Assembly: GCF_027744825.2 (NCBI RefSeq)
Contig: NC_071334.1
Coordinates: 65,570,937 to 65,634,936, forward strand
Source of the DNA: Synchiropus splendidus
Taxonomy: Eukaryota > Chordata > Actinopteri > Syngnathiformes > Callionymidae
Direction of reading: 5' to 3'
Length of the DNA: 64,000 bases
Below, piece by piece: positions 1-12,055 of this stretch. The notes under the pieces are model-generated. The model was given only the letters and a program-made list of their open reading frames with translations, did not search any database and was not told the DNA's origin. Both the position numbers and the translations under genes were made by a program. Every line of letters begins with the position of its first letter. Position 1 is the stretch's first letter.

Positions 1-1592
1 CCTTGCCATCCTGGAGTGGAAAACCATCTTTAAGCTTCATTGTTTTGTGTGTCATCTCATATTGAAGAGGAGCCTTATGTGGATGTTTCATCGTGAGCGA
101 TTGCCGGTAATCGTGTTACGTTGGGAAGAACTGGGTTATGTCATTGCACTTAATGGCAAATTGCTTGCATGGCTCATTTCAGTTCTAAACACAGTTAAAG
201 TGATTGTGCCCTCCGTTGGCTCCGTGTTGCCGGGGCTAATGCCGTCTTATTTGGCTTTTAAAATATCCAGGACGACAGCAGTTTCTCTGACCCGACTGGT
301 TAATTCATGAGGAGGAAATGTTTTTGATGCATTAGTACTGCGGTGACGGACTCAGGGAGGATCTCCAGTGTATTTTATAGCTTCAAGGCATTCACCCTGG
401 GGGAAACAAGATAATGTTAGAGTGTTGTAGGAGAGCAGGATCAAACTGCAATTCTGTCTTTCACCAGCACTTTTCTTTAGAAGTCGTTGTATTCTCATTA
501 TTAACAACAAATGGAGGGTAATGCCAAAAGTATTCCGGCAAACAGAGGAACAGTTGAAGAAGTCATGGAAACCTGGCAACGGGTGATTTATAAATTACAA
601 CTTTTGAGACACTGCAGGAGATTAAACGCATATATGACAAAGATACAAATAATTTTTAATGGGCTTTTACAAACTTGTTGTCACTTTCTCCTATCCACTT
701 CATGTCAACACTCGACTCTGCTGTTCCCAAGCTTCACACTGGCAGCTCATACACATTTCTAGAGAGGTGTGCCAGTTTGCAGGAAGGTCTCTCGTCTATT
801 GTTCTCTTCGTATGTGTTTTTCCCTACTATTGTCTTGTTATTATGCTTATTATTATACACATATTATATGTTATCTGTTTGTTTATTTTTCCTTGCGCAC
901 GTGTCGACCTTTTGTCATTTATGTATGCATATGTACTGTACGTGCGGATTGCTTCATTGTACTTTTTCACAGTGTCCCAGCTCTTTTGTTATTCCTGGAC
1001 AATGGATCATTTTGGTGATGGCTTACTATTTTTGAAAACGTATTTAAATCTGTATGAAATGAGGGCCTCTTTGTCTGCAATCGCAATCTAGAGTCAGACA
1101 CCCGTTCCATTTAACGCCTCTCTATTCATCAGTGTTTGGGTTTGTGGCGAGACCTTGAGTGAGACCAGTTCCCTCAGGATTTCTTAAGAACTTCAAAAAG
1201 ACTTTTGAGGCCTTAAGGGCAGCTCAAGTTCAGCCTATAATTCAATACAAAGTGCATCGCACATCTTGGTGAGACACTTAGCAGGATTTGCAGAGCCTCT
1301 CCAAATTCCAGTAAAACACCAGCCTCTGCAGGATTCGATCAGATCCCTCAATATGTTACCATGCATGCAAACAAAAGATTATTGCACCAGAGTCATTTGT
1401 CGAACTGAGAGATAACACCGAGACCTGAAAGACATGAGAGGTGCCCAAGCTCAAGATCAAACACTCCATGAGCCCATTGCCCTAGTTTTGACAGACCACC
1501 TGCATCTTTTCATCCTGATTTATTCAACATGACATATGAAGAAAAAAAAGAAAAACAAGTTGCTGGTTTTCCAGCTTGTTGGGCTACTGATA

Positions 1593-1594
<2 letters not shown>
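1..1594. other. Non-coding stretch, nothing recognised
   Basis: AT-rich sequence with only short, overlapping, low-complexity open frames on both strands. I see no splice-flanked conserved frame, no RNA gene and no repeat that I recognise. It leads directly into the first (TA)n array. Confidence 0.5.

Positions 1595-1656
<62 letters not shown>
1595..1656. repeat. (TA)n microsatellite 1
   Basis: An uninterrupted TA dinucleotide run of about 62 bp. It is self-complementary, so it can extrude as a cruciform, and its length is likely to vary between individuals. Tyr-Ile repeats in frames reading through it are an artefact of the repeat. Confidence 0.97.
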
Positions 1657-1661
<5 letters not shown>

Positions 1662-2441
1662 GTCTTGCACTTCAAAAACAAAGCAAAATTAATAAATTGA
1701 AATTGAAGAGTGAACGCAGTTCGCAGTTTCACTGTGTTGTTGACAAACGGTGCCAGCAATGTCATGTAACTCACACTTTCTCAGTCTTCCTTTTCATTAC
1801 CATGTCAACCTTTAGAATAACAAGGTTTCATCGGCCAACTTCATTTGCACTCACACTCTCACACTTCTTGATCATTACACAAAGGTGTTTCCGTGTTGCG
1901 ACGTCACCGTTGTATGACATGTCTCACGTTGCATTCACGATGACAACAAGTGATCTGTTAGTTTTGTCGGGTTTTTTTTTTAATCGCTTGTATCTTCCTC
2001 CTCCTTGGGAGAGAGGTGAGTGAGATCCCGAACACTGTCTGCCAGAACGTATCTCTCTCTATTTTGTCCTTTCTCCGTGCATGTGCGTCTCCACATCGCT
2101 AAATTTGCTGTGCACATTCAGCTGTCTTTATGTGAATGGACAACCTAAACTCTGAGCTGTCATGAAGCGACTTGTTTACGTGAAGACAGCAGGGAAAACT
2201 CAGAGGAGCACAGTTGACACATGAAAGCAACTAGGGAAATTTGCATATGTGAATTGCTCACAAACAAACTGCTCACAGCCCGTGACCCATTCTTATCCAT
2301 CACTTGAGAGAGCTGTTCAAGGCACTCGATTTGGTCGTGAACCATATAACTGTTACATCAGCTCAGAATTGGTGGTAATCGCACCACTTTTGATAAGTCA
2401 CATATTCACCTTTCCAATGAAACGGCTTCACACTTACAATG
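1657..2441. other. Non-coding stretch, nothing recognised
   Basis: Unique-looking sequence. The frames on both strands here are extensions of the (TA)n read-through or chance frames. No element ends are seen before the TIR at 2444. Confidence 0.45.
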
Positions 2442-2443
2442 TA

Positions 2444-2546
2444 CAGTGGTACCTCGCTTTTCGAACGTGCCAGAATTCAAACAAATCACAGTTCGAACGA
2501 AAATGTCAAGATTTTTTTGCTTCGAATTTCAAATTTCGAATTTCCA
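2444..2546 (+). mobile_element. Tigger-like (TcMar) DNA transposon, terminal fragment
   Basis: The fragment starts with CAGTGGTACCTCG directly after a TA dinucleotide (2442-2443), then has several TTCGAA-type motifs and a T-rich TTTTTTTGCTTCGAA block. The same terminus, in the opposite orientation, forms the right end of the element at 44421-45107. A CAGT...CCTCG terminus with a TA target fits Tc1/mariner-type elements of the Tigger/pogo branch. Only about 100 bp of one end is present. The family name is inferred from the terminus and target, because no transposase is present. Confidence 0.6.
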
Positions 2547-3198
2547 CATAAGCATGTGTGACTTCTGTGGTTTATTTGTAGAAGTACACATCCAACAACC
2601 ATGAATTGCTAACATCCACCTTTGTCCGCACTTGCAGGAGCATGGATGTAATTGTCCTTCATGTGTAGTTGATACACATTTTCATGGTGTCAGCCATCAC
2701 CCTCGGCCACATAGCAATGTGTTTGTTCAAGCGCTGGTTCTGGAGTATAATTACCACATGACCATGATCCCATAATACCTGCAAGTGGGCAAAAAGACCT
2801 CGAGGGCATATGAGTGTGTGTATGCACAGACTTATATGTACCTAACCAATCCCTCGAGTTGAGCGTTGGGAGACTATAGATGTATATATTCAACACAGAT
2901 TCCCCAGGGGCCTTTTGGTTACCGGATAAATAATGAAGAATTACAGTTTGATTACCCAGGAGCCAGAGCTCTGCCATGAAACCTATTTTAAAAAAAGGCT
3001 CCAACCTGCAATGCGTGAGTGTGTGCACATACTAACATGTTGCTGTTGTTTCAATGCATAAAATTAAGGGAATCAAATTTCTAGGTCACAAACATGAGGA
3101 TTAGCAGATCTGGGTATTGAATTGTAACTGCATTGAAAGTGAAGCGATTGTTTTTGCCACAGTGCCCAATTTCCTGGAAAAATATTGAGTGATTAAGA

Positions 3199-3203
<5 letters not shown>
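2547..3203. other. Non-coding stretch, nothing recognised
   Basis: Unique-looking AT-rich DNA. The 112-codon minus-strand frame at 2690-3028 has no recognisable motif and no plausible exon boundaries. Confidence 0.4.

Positions 3204-3267
<64 letters not shown>
3204..3267. repeat. (TA)n microsatellite 2
   Basis: A pure TA run of about 64 bp. It gives spurious Tyr-Ile frames on both strands. Confidence 0.97.
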
Positions 3268-3268
<1 letters not shown>

Positions 3269-6106
3269 CATTAAAGTGCATATGCCAAAATCTAATCTGA
3301 ACTACACGTCATTATTCATTTTTTTATTATTATTTATTATATTATTAAATTCTGACAGTTTACCTGGTCATTGGTGGACAGCATCACTCAGATGGGCAGT
3401 TTGTCCACATTCACAACAAATGTATTTTGATCGAAGGTTAAATCTTCCCGGATTTCATGACTTTGAACAATAGTGTCTGATTCAGAAGTACGTACTGATA
3501 CCACAAGCTTGTCATCGGGACACACGCCGGGCCATAACACTGAGCAATGTTGCCAAAAGAGCAGGACAGAAGACCATTGCATTATTGTGGTTATTTAAAT
3601 CTGTATTTTTTAATAGATTTGCTGAGCATAGAAAAAAAAAAAAAACATTGACCCTTTGCTGCAAGTTGTTTTGTCTGCGGGATTTTCGCCACAGCATCGA
3701 GTTCAGTAACTTGTGTCATCATAAATTCAAAAGTTCCACACGGACATTCACCTAATCAGACGGAAGTAACAGATAGACATGGCTCAAGCAGATATACGTC
3801 ATCATCATGATGGGGTTCACTCATGCCACTTAACCTGAGATATCTGTTCTTCATGGGATTCAAGGTTTAGGAATTGGATGGGCAGGAATCCGTATTATCT
3901 TTTTAATCATAAAACTGTGGAGATATCAAACATGAGTTTCATCTCATGCACCTAATGCTGGTAGCTGTTCACCAAGGAGAGAACTTCAAACGCCGTGATT
4001 TCAAACACCTGGACCAAGTGTCCCGGCGCCTGTTTTCCCTGCACACCTGATTAGGATGTCTTCCAGACACCCTCCCTCAGGTGCTGTTCTTTGAACTCTT
4101 GACTTGGTAAAGACCCCTCAGCCAGTCCAATATATATGGTGGAATTAAATATGATGTATGTTTTTGGGGACGCCTGCGGATCCCCCAGGAGTCCATACTG
4201 AAGCCTGAGAATGAAAGACTGTTGGTGCTGAAGACTGATAAAACGGCACACCTGTTGCAAAGTTCGGCTGAAAAAGTTCAAGGTCTGGGGGGTTTTGGGG
4301 AGCGCTCATGCGCTCATGACAAGATTTACCTTGTCTTGTTTTAGTTTATCAGTTTTAAACACACAACTAGTTGGCATTTTGAATGAGAACGCCATCACAG
4401 TTATTTAATATACCAACAAATATAAGTTGAAGCCAAATTCCGATGCTTAGCTCGCTTTTGTCTTTCCATGTTGTGCACACAAAGTATGCGTGAGAGGTAA
4501 AGGTCATTACCCTTCTTGGTTGCAGCTGACGAAACAACAAAGAAATCCTCACATCATACCATAAAATATTGCTTGCTTTTCCTTGTGTGAAGACTCAATA
4601 GATTCCATTCTAAAATTAGCACCTTTGTTGAGTGTTCCGCTTCAACAGCTCCTTTCAAGTGTGTGTCCTTTTGTACCACAAACAACTACTGTGTATATTT
4701 ACATTACGAACGTTAACAATTGCTCATTGAATGTGTAGATGCTGCATCGCATCTTTTTCATTGCAGCATGTGGTGTTCAGAATGTGCACGGAATGAGAGG
4801 CGATGTGTGTTCACAGACACACGTTTAGCTTCAAGCAGAATAACTAAAATACTAAACTAATAAACTCAATCGCTACTAATAGAATTTGGAGGGGGTTGAA
4901 CTGCAAAACAAATGGGAAAAAAAAGTTATTTGTGGCTACGTTTTACAGGGGCCATATACATAAATAGAGACAAATACATGGACTAAAACGGAATTTCATG
5001 TTTCCCGAATTTTCCTGTCAACGGTGAACTATTCATTCTTTCTGAACATCTTTGAGATGAAACCCAAGACTGCACTGTGCAACAGAGAATGTTGCTGATG
5101 GTACAGAACATCTCTTCAGTTCACACAGTGAACAAGCAAGTCAGATTTTTTTTTGTTCAGCCGGATGAAACCTTGAACGAAGTCTCTTCTGAGGCGTAAA
5201 AAGAATTGATTAGTGCAGTTCTCCTCTGCAGTCAGCACATTGAAGTGTTCCTACATTTATGGACTGCACAGAAGGGCACAAACATATCTCCCCCTGAACA
5301 AGTTAAAGAGGTATTAAAAATATATAAATCAATCAATAAATAAATAAGTTACACCTAGTCTTGAGTTGGGTTTTTTTTTAAACATTAATATGGTCTGAGT
5401 ATTTGCTGGCAGGATATTTATTTTTTTCATTTATCAATGTATTTAGTATTCTCACTGAATATTTGGATTTTTCTAGGGTGGCACTCTTCCACTGTGTGTG
5501 TGTACAGAGTGAAAACGCATCAGATTGGCCCTTCAGCCCCATAAAAAAACCCTGTCACCAAGCAAACACATGCCTTAACCTCAATGTGCCCATCGTGGAG
5601 TATTTTGTCTCTGTGCACACAACAACATCTCAGGCGAGTGAGGAGTCAACAGATTGGCGGGCGGACTGCACTGGAGGTTGTGTTGGCTCATCATTAATGG
5701 CAGAAAGTACAGTGTAAACGGACAGACCAGTAGAGGCCTTGGGGAACTGTGCACGAGCCGAAGCCCTCTAGTCTCTCGGCTTACACTTTCAAACTTGTCT
5801 GCAAAGCTTTAGACCTGAATGTATGTCCAAAATGACAAGAAAGCTCTAGAATACATTTTCTCAGGGGATAGGTGACACAACCATTTTATGCTTCTGGGCA
5901 AGATAAACAGTATATATATATATAAACTCAACAATGAGAGGCAGAACTCCAAAGTGCCCATGAACATGTCTTCTGTGTTCAAACAACCACAACCTTAAGG
6001 TTTGGGTTAGTTTGAGGTTAATGCAATCGTCCATCCAACTGACTCTCTGAAAAAGTATTTGGTAAGACCATGATGTGAAGCACTGACATTTGCTGACTTG
6101 CCAGCA
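3268..6106. other. Non-coding stretch, nothing recognised
   Basis: About 2.8 kb with no supported gene. It contains an A15-type tract near 3630, a short TATATA block at 5910-5924 and small chance frames. Nothing here matches the repeat families recognised elsewhere in the window. Confidence 0.4.
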
Positions 6107-6369
6107 TTAGCAGCTTTTCCCGACCCACTGAGAGCGCCACTCTTGCTCTGTTCGGGGCGCTTTATTTATAGCCTGCCACACTTTCTGCATGTCCTTTTTA
6201 TCAAGAGTGCAGTCTGAAAACTGAAGGAACATATCTGAGGTTGCTCTGGACACTGAAGATTTGATCAACTGAAACCTTTTTCTCTTCTTGCTGTCACTGA
6301 GAATCTTTTTGAAATGGGATTCTAAGCACTTCTGAGAACAAGACGCTGCCTTGAATGACAAGAAGATCT
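6107..6369 (-). other. Possible terminal coding exon, product unrecognised
   Basis: A minus-strand frame of about 84 codons ends at a stop at 6107. Its composition is protein-like: it is lysine- and glutamine-rich and polar, with a basic patch DSKKRKRFQLIK and a C-terminal stretch reading KDMQKVWQAINKAPRTEQEW. There is no ATG near its start, which argues for an internal or terminal exon. Just upstream on the minus strand is a pyrimidine tract followed by TTGCGTAG, a plausible splice acceptor that would put the exon start at 6369. No AATAAA is seen in the first ~200 bp after the stop. I do not recognise the product. It could be the last exon of a host gene, a decayed retrocopy or a transposon exon. 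It may also be chance. Confidence 0.3.
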
Positions 6370-6474
6370 CTACGCAAGAATTATGAGAAGGAAGGGTGAA
6401 AGAGTTTTACCATATTAAAAAATGTCCTGTGGCATCTTCAGATGGCAGGGTTCTCCGAGACAGAGTTGGTGAAA

Positions 6475-6862
6475 CAGGGTTTGATGTCCTGTTGTGGGCT
6501 GGAGCTGGGACAGGGATGAGGCGAGTCTGGGACAGAGCGTGACTTGGTTTATGACTTTGTCACAGCCAAACTGCACAGAAGCGCACATTCAGAGCTGGAC
6601 ACGCACCGGGCACCTCTTCACTTCTGGAGAGACGTCACTCACTCGGCAACCCCTCCCACATGCAGCGGCCACACACATAGAGGAACAGCGCACCTGCAGC
6701 AGACACTCTACATTCACTCCTACAAAAGACTATTTTAAGGCTTGGAACGCATTATTTCTTTTTCTATTCATTGTAATGGGAAAAATCGATTCAGATTTCG
6801 AACAATTCGCTTCTCGAACGGCCGTCTGGAACGGAATGTGGTCGAGAACCGAGGTACCACTG
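6475..6862 (-). mobile_element. Tigger-like (TcMar) miniature element, truncated copy
   Basis: Nearly identical, in inverted orientation, to 44421-44803. The right-hand end reads CCGAGGTACCACTG, the reverse complement of the CAGTGGTACCTCGG terminus. Relative to the 44-kb copy it has lost the half carrying the other terminus and stops at CAGGGTTTGATGT around 6475. The flanking dinucleotide after the terminus is CA rather than TA, consistent with an old insertion or a point mutation. Long frames inside it recur in the 44-kb copy only because the two DNA copies are similar. They have no transposase motif. Family assignment is inferred from the terminus. Confidence 0.65.
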
Positions 6863-8824
6863 CAGTTATTAGCAACAATTCAATGATAAATATTTCAGTG
6901 AGACTTCACATCATTCTTACACCAACAGTGGCACCTACTAAGGAGCCTCTTTCAAGAAACCCAACAAGTGTTTCATAAAACCTGATTACCTTATTGTTTT
7001 TTTTTTTTGCTCTCCCAGGAGTTCTGTGTTATTTATGTCGATCAATGGTTAGATTCAATGTCATTCATGCTGAGTGGACTGGCCCAATATATTCAATGTG
7101 CAGCATCTTACAGGTTGTCAAAATGACCACGTCTTCGTTTCACAAAATTAAATTACATGTCTGTCCCCAGAAGCTTTTCTTGTCCTTTTTTTGTTTTTGT
7201 TTTTTTATAATGGAAGTAGATGGCAGAGTAACAAGAGGAGACAAACATCCTTGCACTGATGCCCTTTTTCTTCTGATAGACTAACAAGCACGCTGACTGG
7301 AGAGTGGATAGTTCACGTTTGACATTTGTAGTAGGCTTCATAGAAAATAAATACACGCACTCTACTGACTTCTGCCTCAGCACGCATATACAGAGTGTCA
7401 CATGGCTCCCTCCCCAGGGAGTCTCCTGCTACCCTCGTCTGCTCGAGAGTGTGTCTTTTATTTTTTGCTGTTTTTTGGGGTTTTTATGCAACTCACATTT
7501 TCATGACTTCTGAGAAAAGCTAAATCCACTAAGCCAGATTCCATGTGTTTTCACACATTGCAGAGTTCACTATTATATTGTATAGTGGCCTGGTATTACA
7601 GAGTTTAGCTTGCTGCAGTTGTCAACCATCCAACACATCACAACTGCAAAATACTGTGTAGAATGAATCATCAAGAAGGGAATCCACACGGGGACGTCTC
7701 GATACCAGCATCGGAACTCGCACCAATGTGGTGCCTATATTGTAGTACTCGTACTCAAATACTCACTCATGCCACACCTCATACTGACAGTGCTCCCGCA
7801 GTTTATCACGCTTCACTTTCCGCGGATTCAGTGCATCGCAGGTTTTTACAGGGATATCAACTCTCACGCAAATGAAGGTGGTTGCTCGCTCTCAAACCAC
7901 ATTTTCCCATAAGACAAAAACACTCTCAGATGCACGACACAATGGTGGACTGGATGTTTCTTGCGTTTTACTGTAAAGGAGAAAGTGGAAGATCACGACA
8001 TGACAATGTAACAGCAGCTCCACGCTGGGTGAAACACGACACCAAAGCTGAGCACGTGTGTGCAGGACCTTAGTTTTTGATCGTAGTTTTAATCGTACTT
8101 TTATACAAGATACTCAACACTTGACATTGTAGGTTTGATTGGAGGCATCTGCCTCGATGAGATGACAGACGTGTCGCCATGAATAAGTTGATTCATGACC
8201 TGTTCCATCTGTGAGAGAAACATTTTTTTTTAATGATTGTAGTTTTAAATGTGTTAAATCTAACAAAATGCTCAATAATGGCAGCAGTAGTTTCAGTAGT
8301 TTATTTGATGATCTGAGCTCACCAGGGGTTACATTATGGTATGCTGCTACTTCCTTCCTTGGTGCTTCAACTACCATGGTGCCGTAATCTAACGTGGGAA
8401 CATGTTATTTGAACGTATTTGTAAACCAGTCGGCAGTACCAGGATCTCAGATATTATGCATCAGCATATGCATAGATTGACTGACTCATCTTGAAATGTT
8501 TAAAGTTAAATCTGTGGCAGTGGTGTCATGTTTGTTCAGGGAACGTGTGCTGAAAAATGAATGAACGAGTCCGAACTCGTGGTATCTGACCACTCATTGA
8601 CAAAATACATAACCTAAGTGGAAACATCGCAAGAACAGACCACTTTCTTGACTTCACTTCTATCATGCCTTGTAGTCAAGACCACCTGTGCTGACAAGAA
8701 GACGATAAAAAAAATTAAAATTAAAATTAAAAAAATAATTATGAGTTCTTCATTTTGCCTCATTTAGAGGCTTCGATCATTCATTTTTTATATTCTATAC
8801 TGAGCTTAAGTGCCTATTTGAGAG
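6863..8824. other. Non-coding stretch; possible decayed repeat at 7690-7770
   Basis: Mostly unique AT-rich DNA. Around 7690-7770 the string of CTCGATACCAGCATCGGAAC and GTACTCGTACTCAAATACTC resembles the end of a common fish DNA-transposon-derived repeat, but I cannot name it. A T-rich tract lies at 6994-7006. No supported gene. Confidence 0.35.
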
Positions 8825-8945
8825 AGCCTTATTTTATTTCAGAATTTTATTTATTTAACTGAATCGCTGTATTTGTATTACATTTTTGAAAACAGCCTTA
8901 TTTTATTTATTTAACTGTATTGCTATATCTGTTTTACATTTTTGA
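8825..8945 (+). repeat. Tandem duplication of ~65 bp, two copies
   Basis: AGCCTTATTTTATTT...TTACATTTTTGAA occurs at about 8825-8890 and again at about 8894-8945. The second copy has lost about a dozen bases near its start. It directly precedes the third (TA)n array. Confidence 0.75.
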
Positions 8946-8961
8946 ATAATGCACCTGGCCT

Positions 8962-8964
<3 letters not shown>

Positions 8965-9037
<73 letters not shown>
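8965..9037. repeat. (TA)n microsatellite 3
   Basis: A TA run of about 73 bp. Its right edge runs straight into a sequence resembling a DNA-transposon terminus. Confidence 0.97.
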
Positions 9038-9040
<3 letters not shown>

Positions 9041-9150
9041 GCACCTATAACCCTCGCGTCAGCTATTTTGAATGGCATTCGACTTACGTCCAGTCTGTCT
9101 TACAACTGATTGGTCGGAATCGATCCCGGTCGTAAGTCAGATGTTACTTT
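9038..9150. mobile_element. Possible TcMar-type terminal fragment next to (TA)n
   Basis: GTAGCACCTATAACCCTCGCG is followed by an imperfect inverted pair, GACTTACGTCC near 9085 and GGTCGTAAGTC near 9130. Termini built on 'cctcg...acttacg' with a TA flank are typical of Tigger-like elements. The call rests on this resemblance only, and the element cannot be delimited. Confidence 0.3.
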
Positions 9151-9670
9151 TCACCCTTTCGGAATTTGTTCATCGCTGCTCTCTCCTGGTCTAAAGACAA
9201 GCATGTCGCCCCCAAGAGACTGCAGCTCCCTGCACTGAGCCGAGATTGATCCTAGTGAAATGGGATGGTGTACAAGCTATGTCTTGCTGCTGCTTCTTAA
9301 GTTTATGAGGACTCTTGAGCATTGAGGGGAATATAGAAACATGCAACAATCTAACAATCTAGGACGTGGGTGACACAGCTATTCTCGAATATCAGCTCAA
9401 AGCTTGATCAGAGGAATTAAATATGGCCGCCTGAATATAATTCTCAGCGACATTGTTTACAGCGTGCCGAATATGGAGTTAAGGCCGTCGGGTTATTTAC
9501 CTCAAAATGTCAATAAAATTAACAGTTAAAAATATGTTTATTGCAGATTATGTTGCGCTGAGTCGACCTGACTTTTGACTTGCCCTTTCAGTATCCGTGA
9601 CTAGATTTCCTCATCTGAATATCTGGTTGAAGAGCACTTTCAGGCCTAAATGAATGACCAGGATTCTGAA
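9151..9670. other. Non-coding stretch, nothing recognised
   Basis: Unique-looking sequence without a supported frame or a repeat that I recognise. Confidence 0.4.
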
Positions 9671-9746
9671 TGAGCAACAGATATTTCATCCATGCTATAT
9701 GTCTTGTACTGTAGCATATTTGACAATAAAGTTACCTACCTACCTA
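9671..9746 (+). mobile_element. LINE 3' tail with (ACCT) microsatellite end
   Basis: TTTGACAATAAAGTTACCTACCTACCTATG: an AATAAAG motif followed at once by short tetranucleotide repeats is the usual 3' end of fish L2/CR1-type non-LTR retrotransposons or their SINEs. No reverse-transcriptase coding sequence is attached, so this is a strongly 5'-truncated insertion or a SINE tail. Confidence 0.45.
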
Positions 9747-12002
9747 TGTTTAGCATTGTAAAATGTAAGCGTATCAATGGAAAAAGACCAACCCACAAAC
9801 TCATTCTTCAGTGTCTACATACCAAAACGTATCGTCACGAGGATGAAGAGCAAAGACAAAAACAACTGCTGTATGCGGAAGAAAAGCAGGCAGACATAGA
9901 GGGTGAGATTAAAGGCTAAAGTGGTGATGAGAGAAACAGAGGGAGGCTGATGAGAAAAAAAGGGGGAGTCTGACTAAGCAAGAGGAGCCTGTTATGAAAC
10001 ACCAATAGGCTCCAAAGCGACTAGCGTCTCAGATTGATTTATAAATTTGAGTTGACAGCTGAAGACGAGTGAAAACAAACTTTCTGGTTCTGCTGCCAAG
10101 AATCGTCACATGGCTTGCAGGCATATTATTCATTGCTCTGTAATGCACGTTCTAGCACTTATTCTGGCTCACAGTAGATTTGTCTCAAAAATAATGGTTT
10201 TGGGGAAATGGCTTTGCATTTTCTTAGATGAAAAAAATATGGAGAGCCCATTTATTCATGTTGTTTAAAGTTGCTCATCCTCGGAAAAGCATGCTGTCCT
10301 GTTGTTTGTCCTGTTTCAGGGACAGAAAATCTGGTAATATGCCCATTCGCACATTTAAAAAAATTCCTCCAGTAAAATACGACAATCATCAGCAGGTAAA
10401 CTATAAAGGTTGCATTTTATAAATCTGCATATGGAGTTTTATTGAGATTTTTAACCTCAATTTGAACTTGGTCCATTGATTTTACTTTACTTTTGCACCC
10501 ACAAGTGACAAGGTGCTGCATCAGTAGCACAGGCTGGGCAGATAGGTATAATGCCTTTCTCACTTGAGGTACAATAAAGTGACATATTTTCTGTTTGACC
10601 GGAGAACTTGATACATACTTTCACAGCCATTGAAAATACACTGAACTACCACACATTTGATAAACTACCATGTTAATGATTTCTTTAAAAAAAAATTCTG
10701 AAATAAATGTAAATATTTATTCGCAACCTCTGTCAATAGTATAGTTATAGCATAAAGTGGCAAACTGAAAATACATTCTTGCCTGTCTACAAGTGGCGAA
10801 ACTGTGAAGGGCCATGAATGCCACCAATACAACTAACCTCACATTCTCACTACTGAGTTCAATTGCACTCACACTACATAGAGGTCTCACATACACTACC
10901 AAACATTGGCACACAAACCACTTAACTTCACGACTGAACACCTCACAAGCTTATAGATGAAAACAAATCCCCAAACACACACACTTACTACTGACCACTC
11001 ACAGACATCATACTGAAAGGTTGCAGTGTTACAGATTTTCTCACTTACTTTAGATTATCTATAATTTATTTTGCTTTTACTTTGCAGATAGCCTACTTGT
11101 ATCAATGTTATATGAGAGGGCACCCAACCATATGTCTTCTCTGTTTATTTAGAATGTCAAATAAGGAAGCAAAACAAAAACAAAAAAAAAAAATGTGACC
11201 TGCCTCCCATCCTTACTGTATCACTATGGTTTCCTCCAAGGTCTAGATAAGGTGGACATCGGATTTCCAGATGATAATATGACAAAATAATATCGCTATG
11301 TCTGTCAATCAGCTCAGCAATGTTCAAGTGTCCCATATGAAGAACTGATAATAGCCACAACATTGTCCACTTCATTCAAAGTCTCCTTCTCTGATGCAGA
11401 ACATTGTGAAGCTCATCTCAAAGGGTCCTCATTGTGTTCCAAGCAATGAGCAACAAATGAAATCTGGATGTAAAACAGGAAAACAGTTGGTGAAACATAG
11501 AGTCCCAGTCCCCAACCTGTTTTGGATTATTGCTTCCTGATATGTTTCCTGTTTAAGGTCAGTCTTTTGACCAGTTAGAGGTTGTACATGCAAGTTCCAT
11601 TTGTGTTTGTGTGAGGTAAGGTGAGGTGAGTTCGATGAGGAGCCCTGGTGTTAACTTCATTACAGAGAGGTGGTAGAGAAGTGCAAGCTTGTTGTTGTAC
11701 TCCAAGATAATAATAAATACTCCCCCGTCTATAAAAGTCGATGCAGCACCCCTCCCTCCACTGAGGAGGTCGCAAAAGGGTCATGAATGCCACAAAAAAA
11801 ATGCCCACGTGCCCATAATCCCAGCCCACTCTGGAGCACAGGTCTACATTGATCTGCCTCAGTAAAAGCCAGATACAGTCTGTGACTACACCACGGCCAC
11901 GTCCGATTTGACATGTTGCCCTACGGATAGACTGACCAACAGCTCCACCCCCTCAGTCATGTGACCTGCAACACCCACCCATCCTCAGGCTGCCATATTC
12001 TT
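9747..12002. other. Non-coding stretch, nothing recognised
   Basis: About 2.3 kb of AT-rich DNA with chance frames only. A CA-rich patch around 10960-10985 is too short to count as a microsatellite array. Confidence 0.4.
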
Positions 12003-12055
12003 ATAGAGGGTTTTGACGGCGCCTCATCACCGCGTCATCCAACCCGGAAGCTGCC

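Noticed and set aside
1529..2023. Long frame with a Tyr-Ile repeat tract, and similar frames at 3081-3473, 36034-36216 and 44910-45293
   Set aside because: They are produced by reading through (TA)n microsatellites. The flanking residues have no coding character.
6494..6886. 130-codon plus-strand frame, similar to minus-strand frames at 44405-44784
   Set aside because: The shared peptide arises because both lie in copies of one non-autonomous DNA element. No transposase motif is present and the frames diverge through indels.
7194..7402. Paired frames on both strands suggesting a small gene
   Set aside because: Short, mutually overlapping and dominated by T/A tracts; no start context or motif.
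7663..8073. Coding remnant of a BED-finger/hAT transposase
   Set aside because: The frames at 7663-7875 and 7882-8073 contain His/Cys/Trp residues, but no C2H2/BED spacing or transposase motif could be established.
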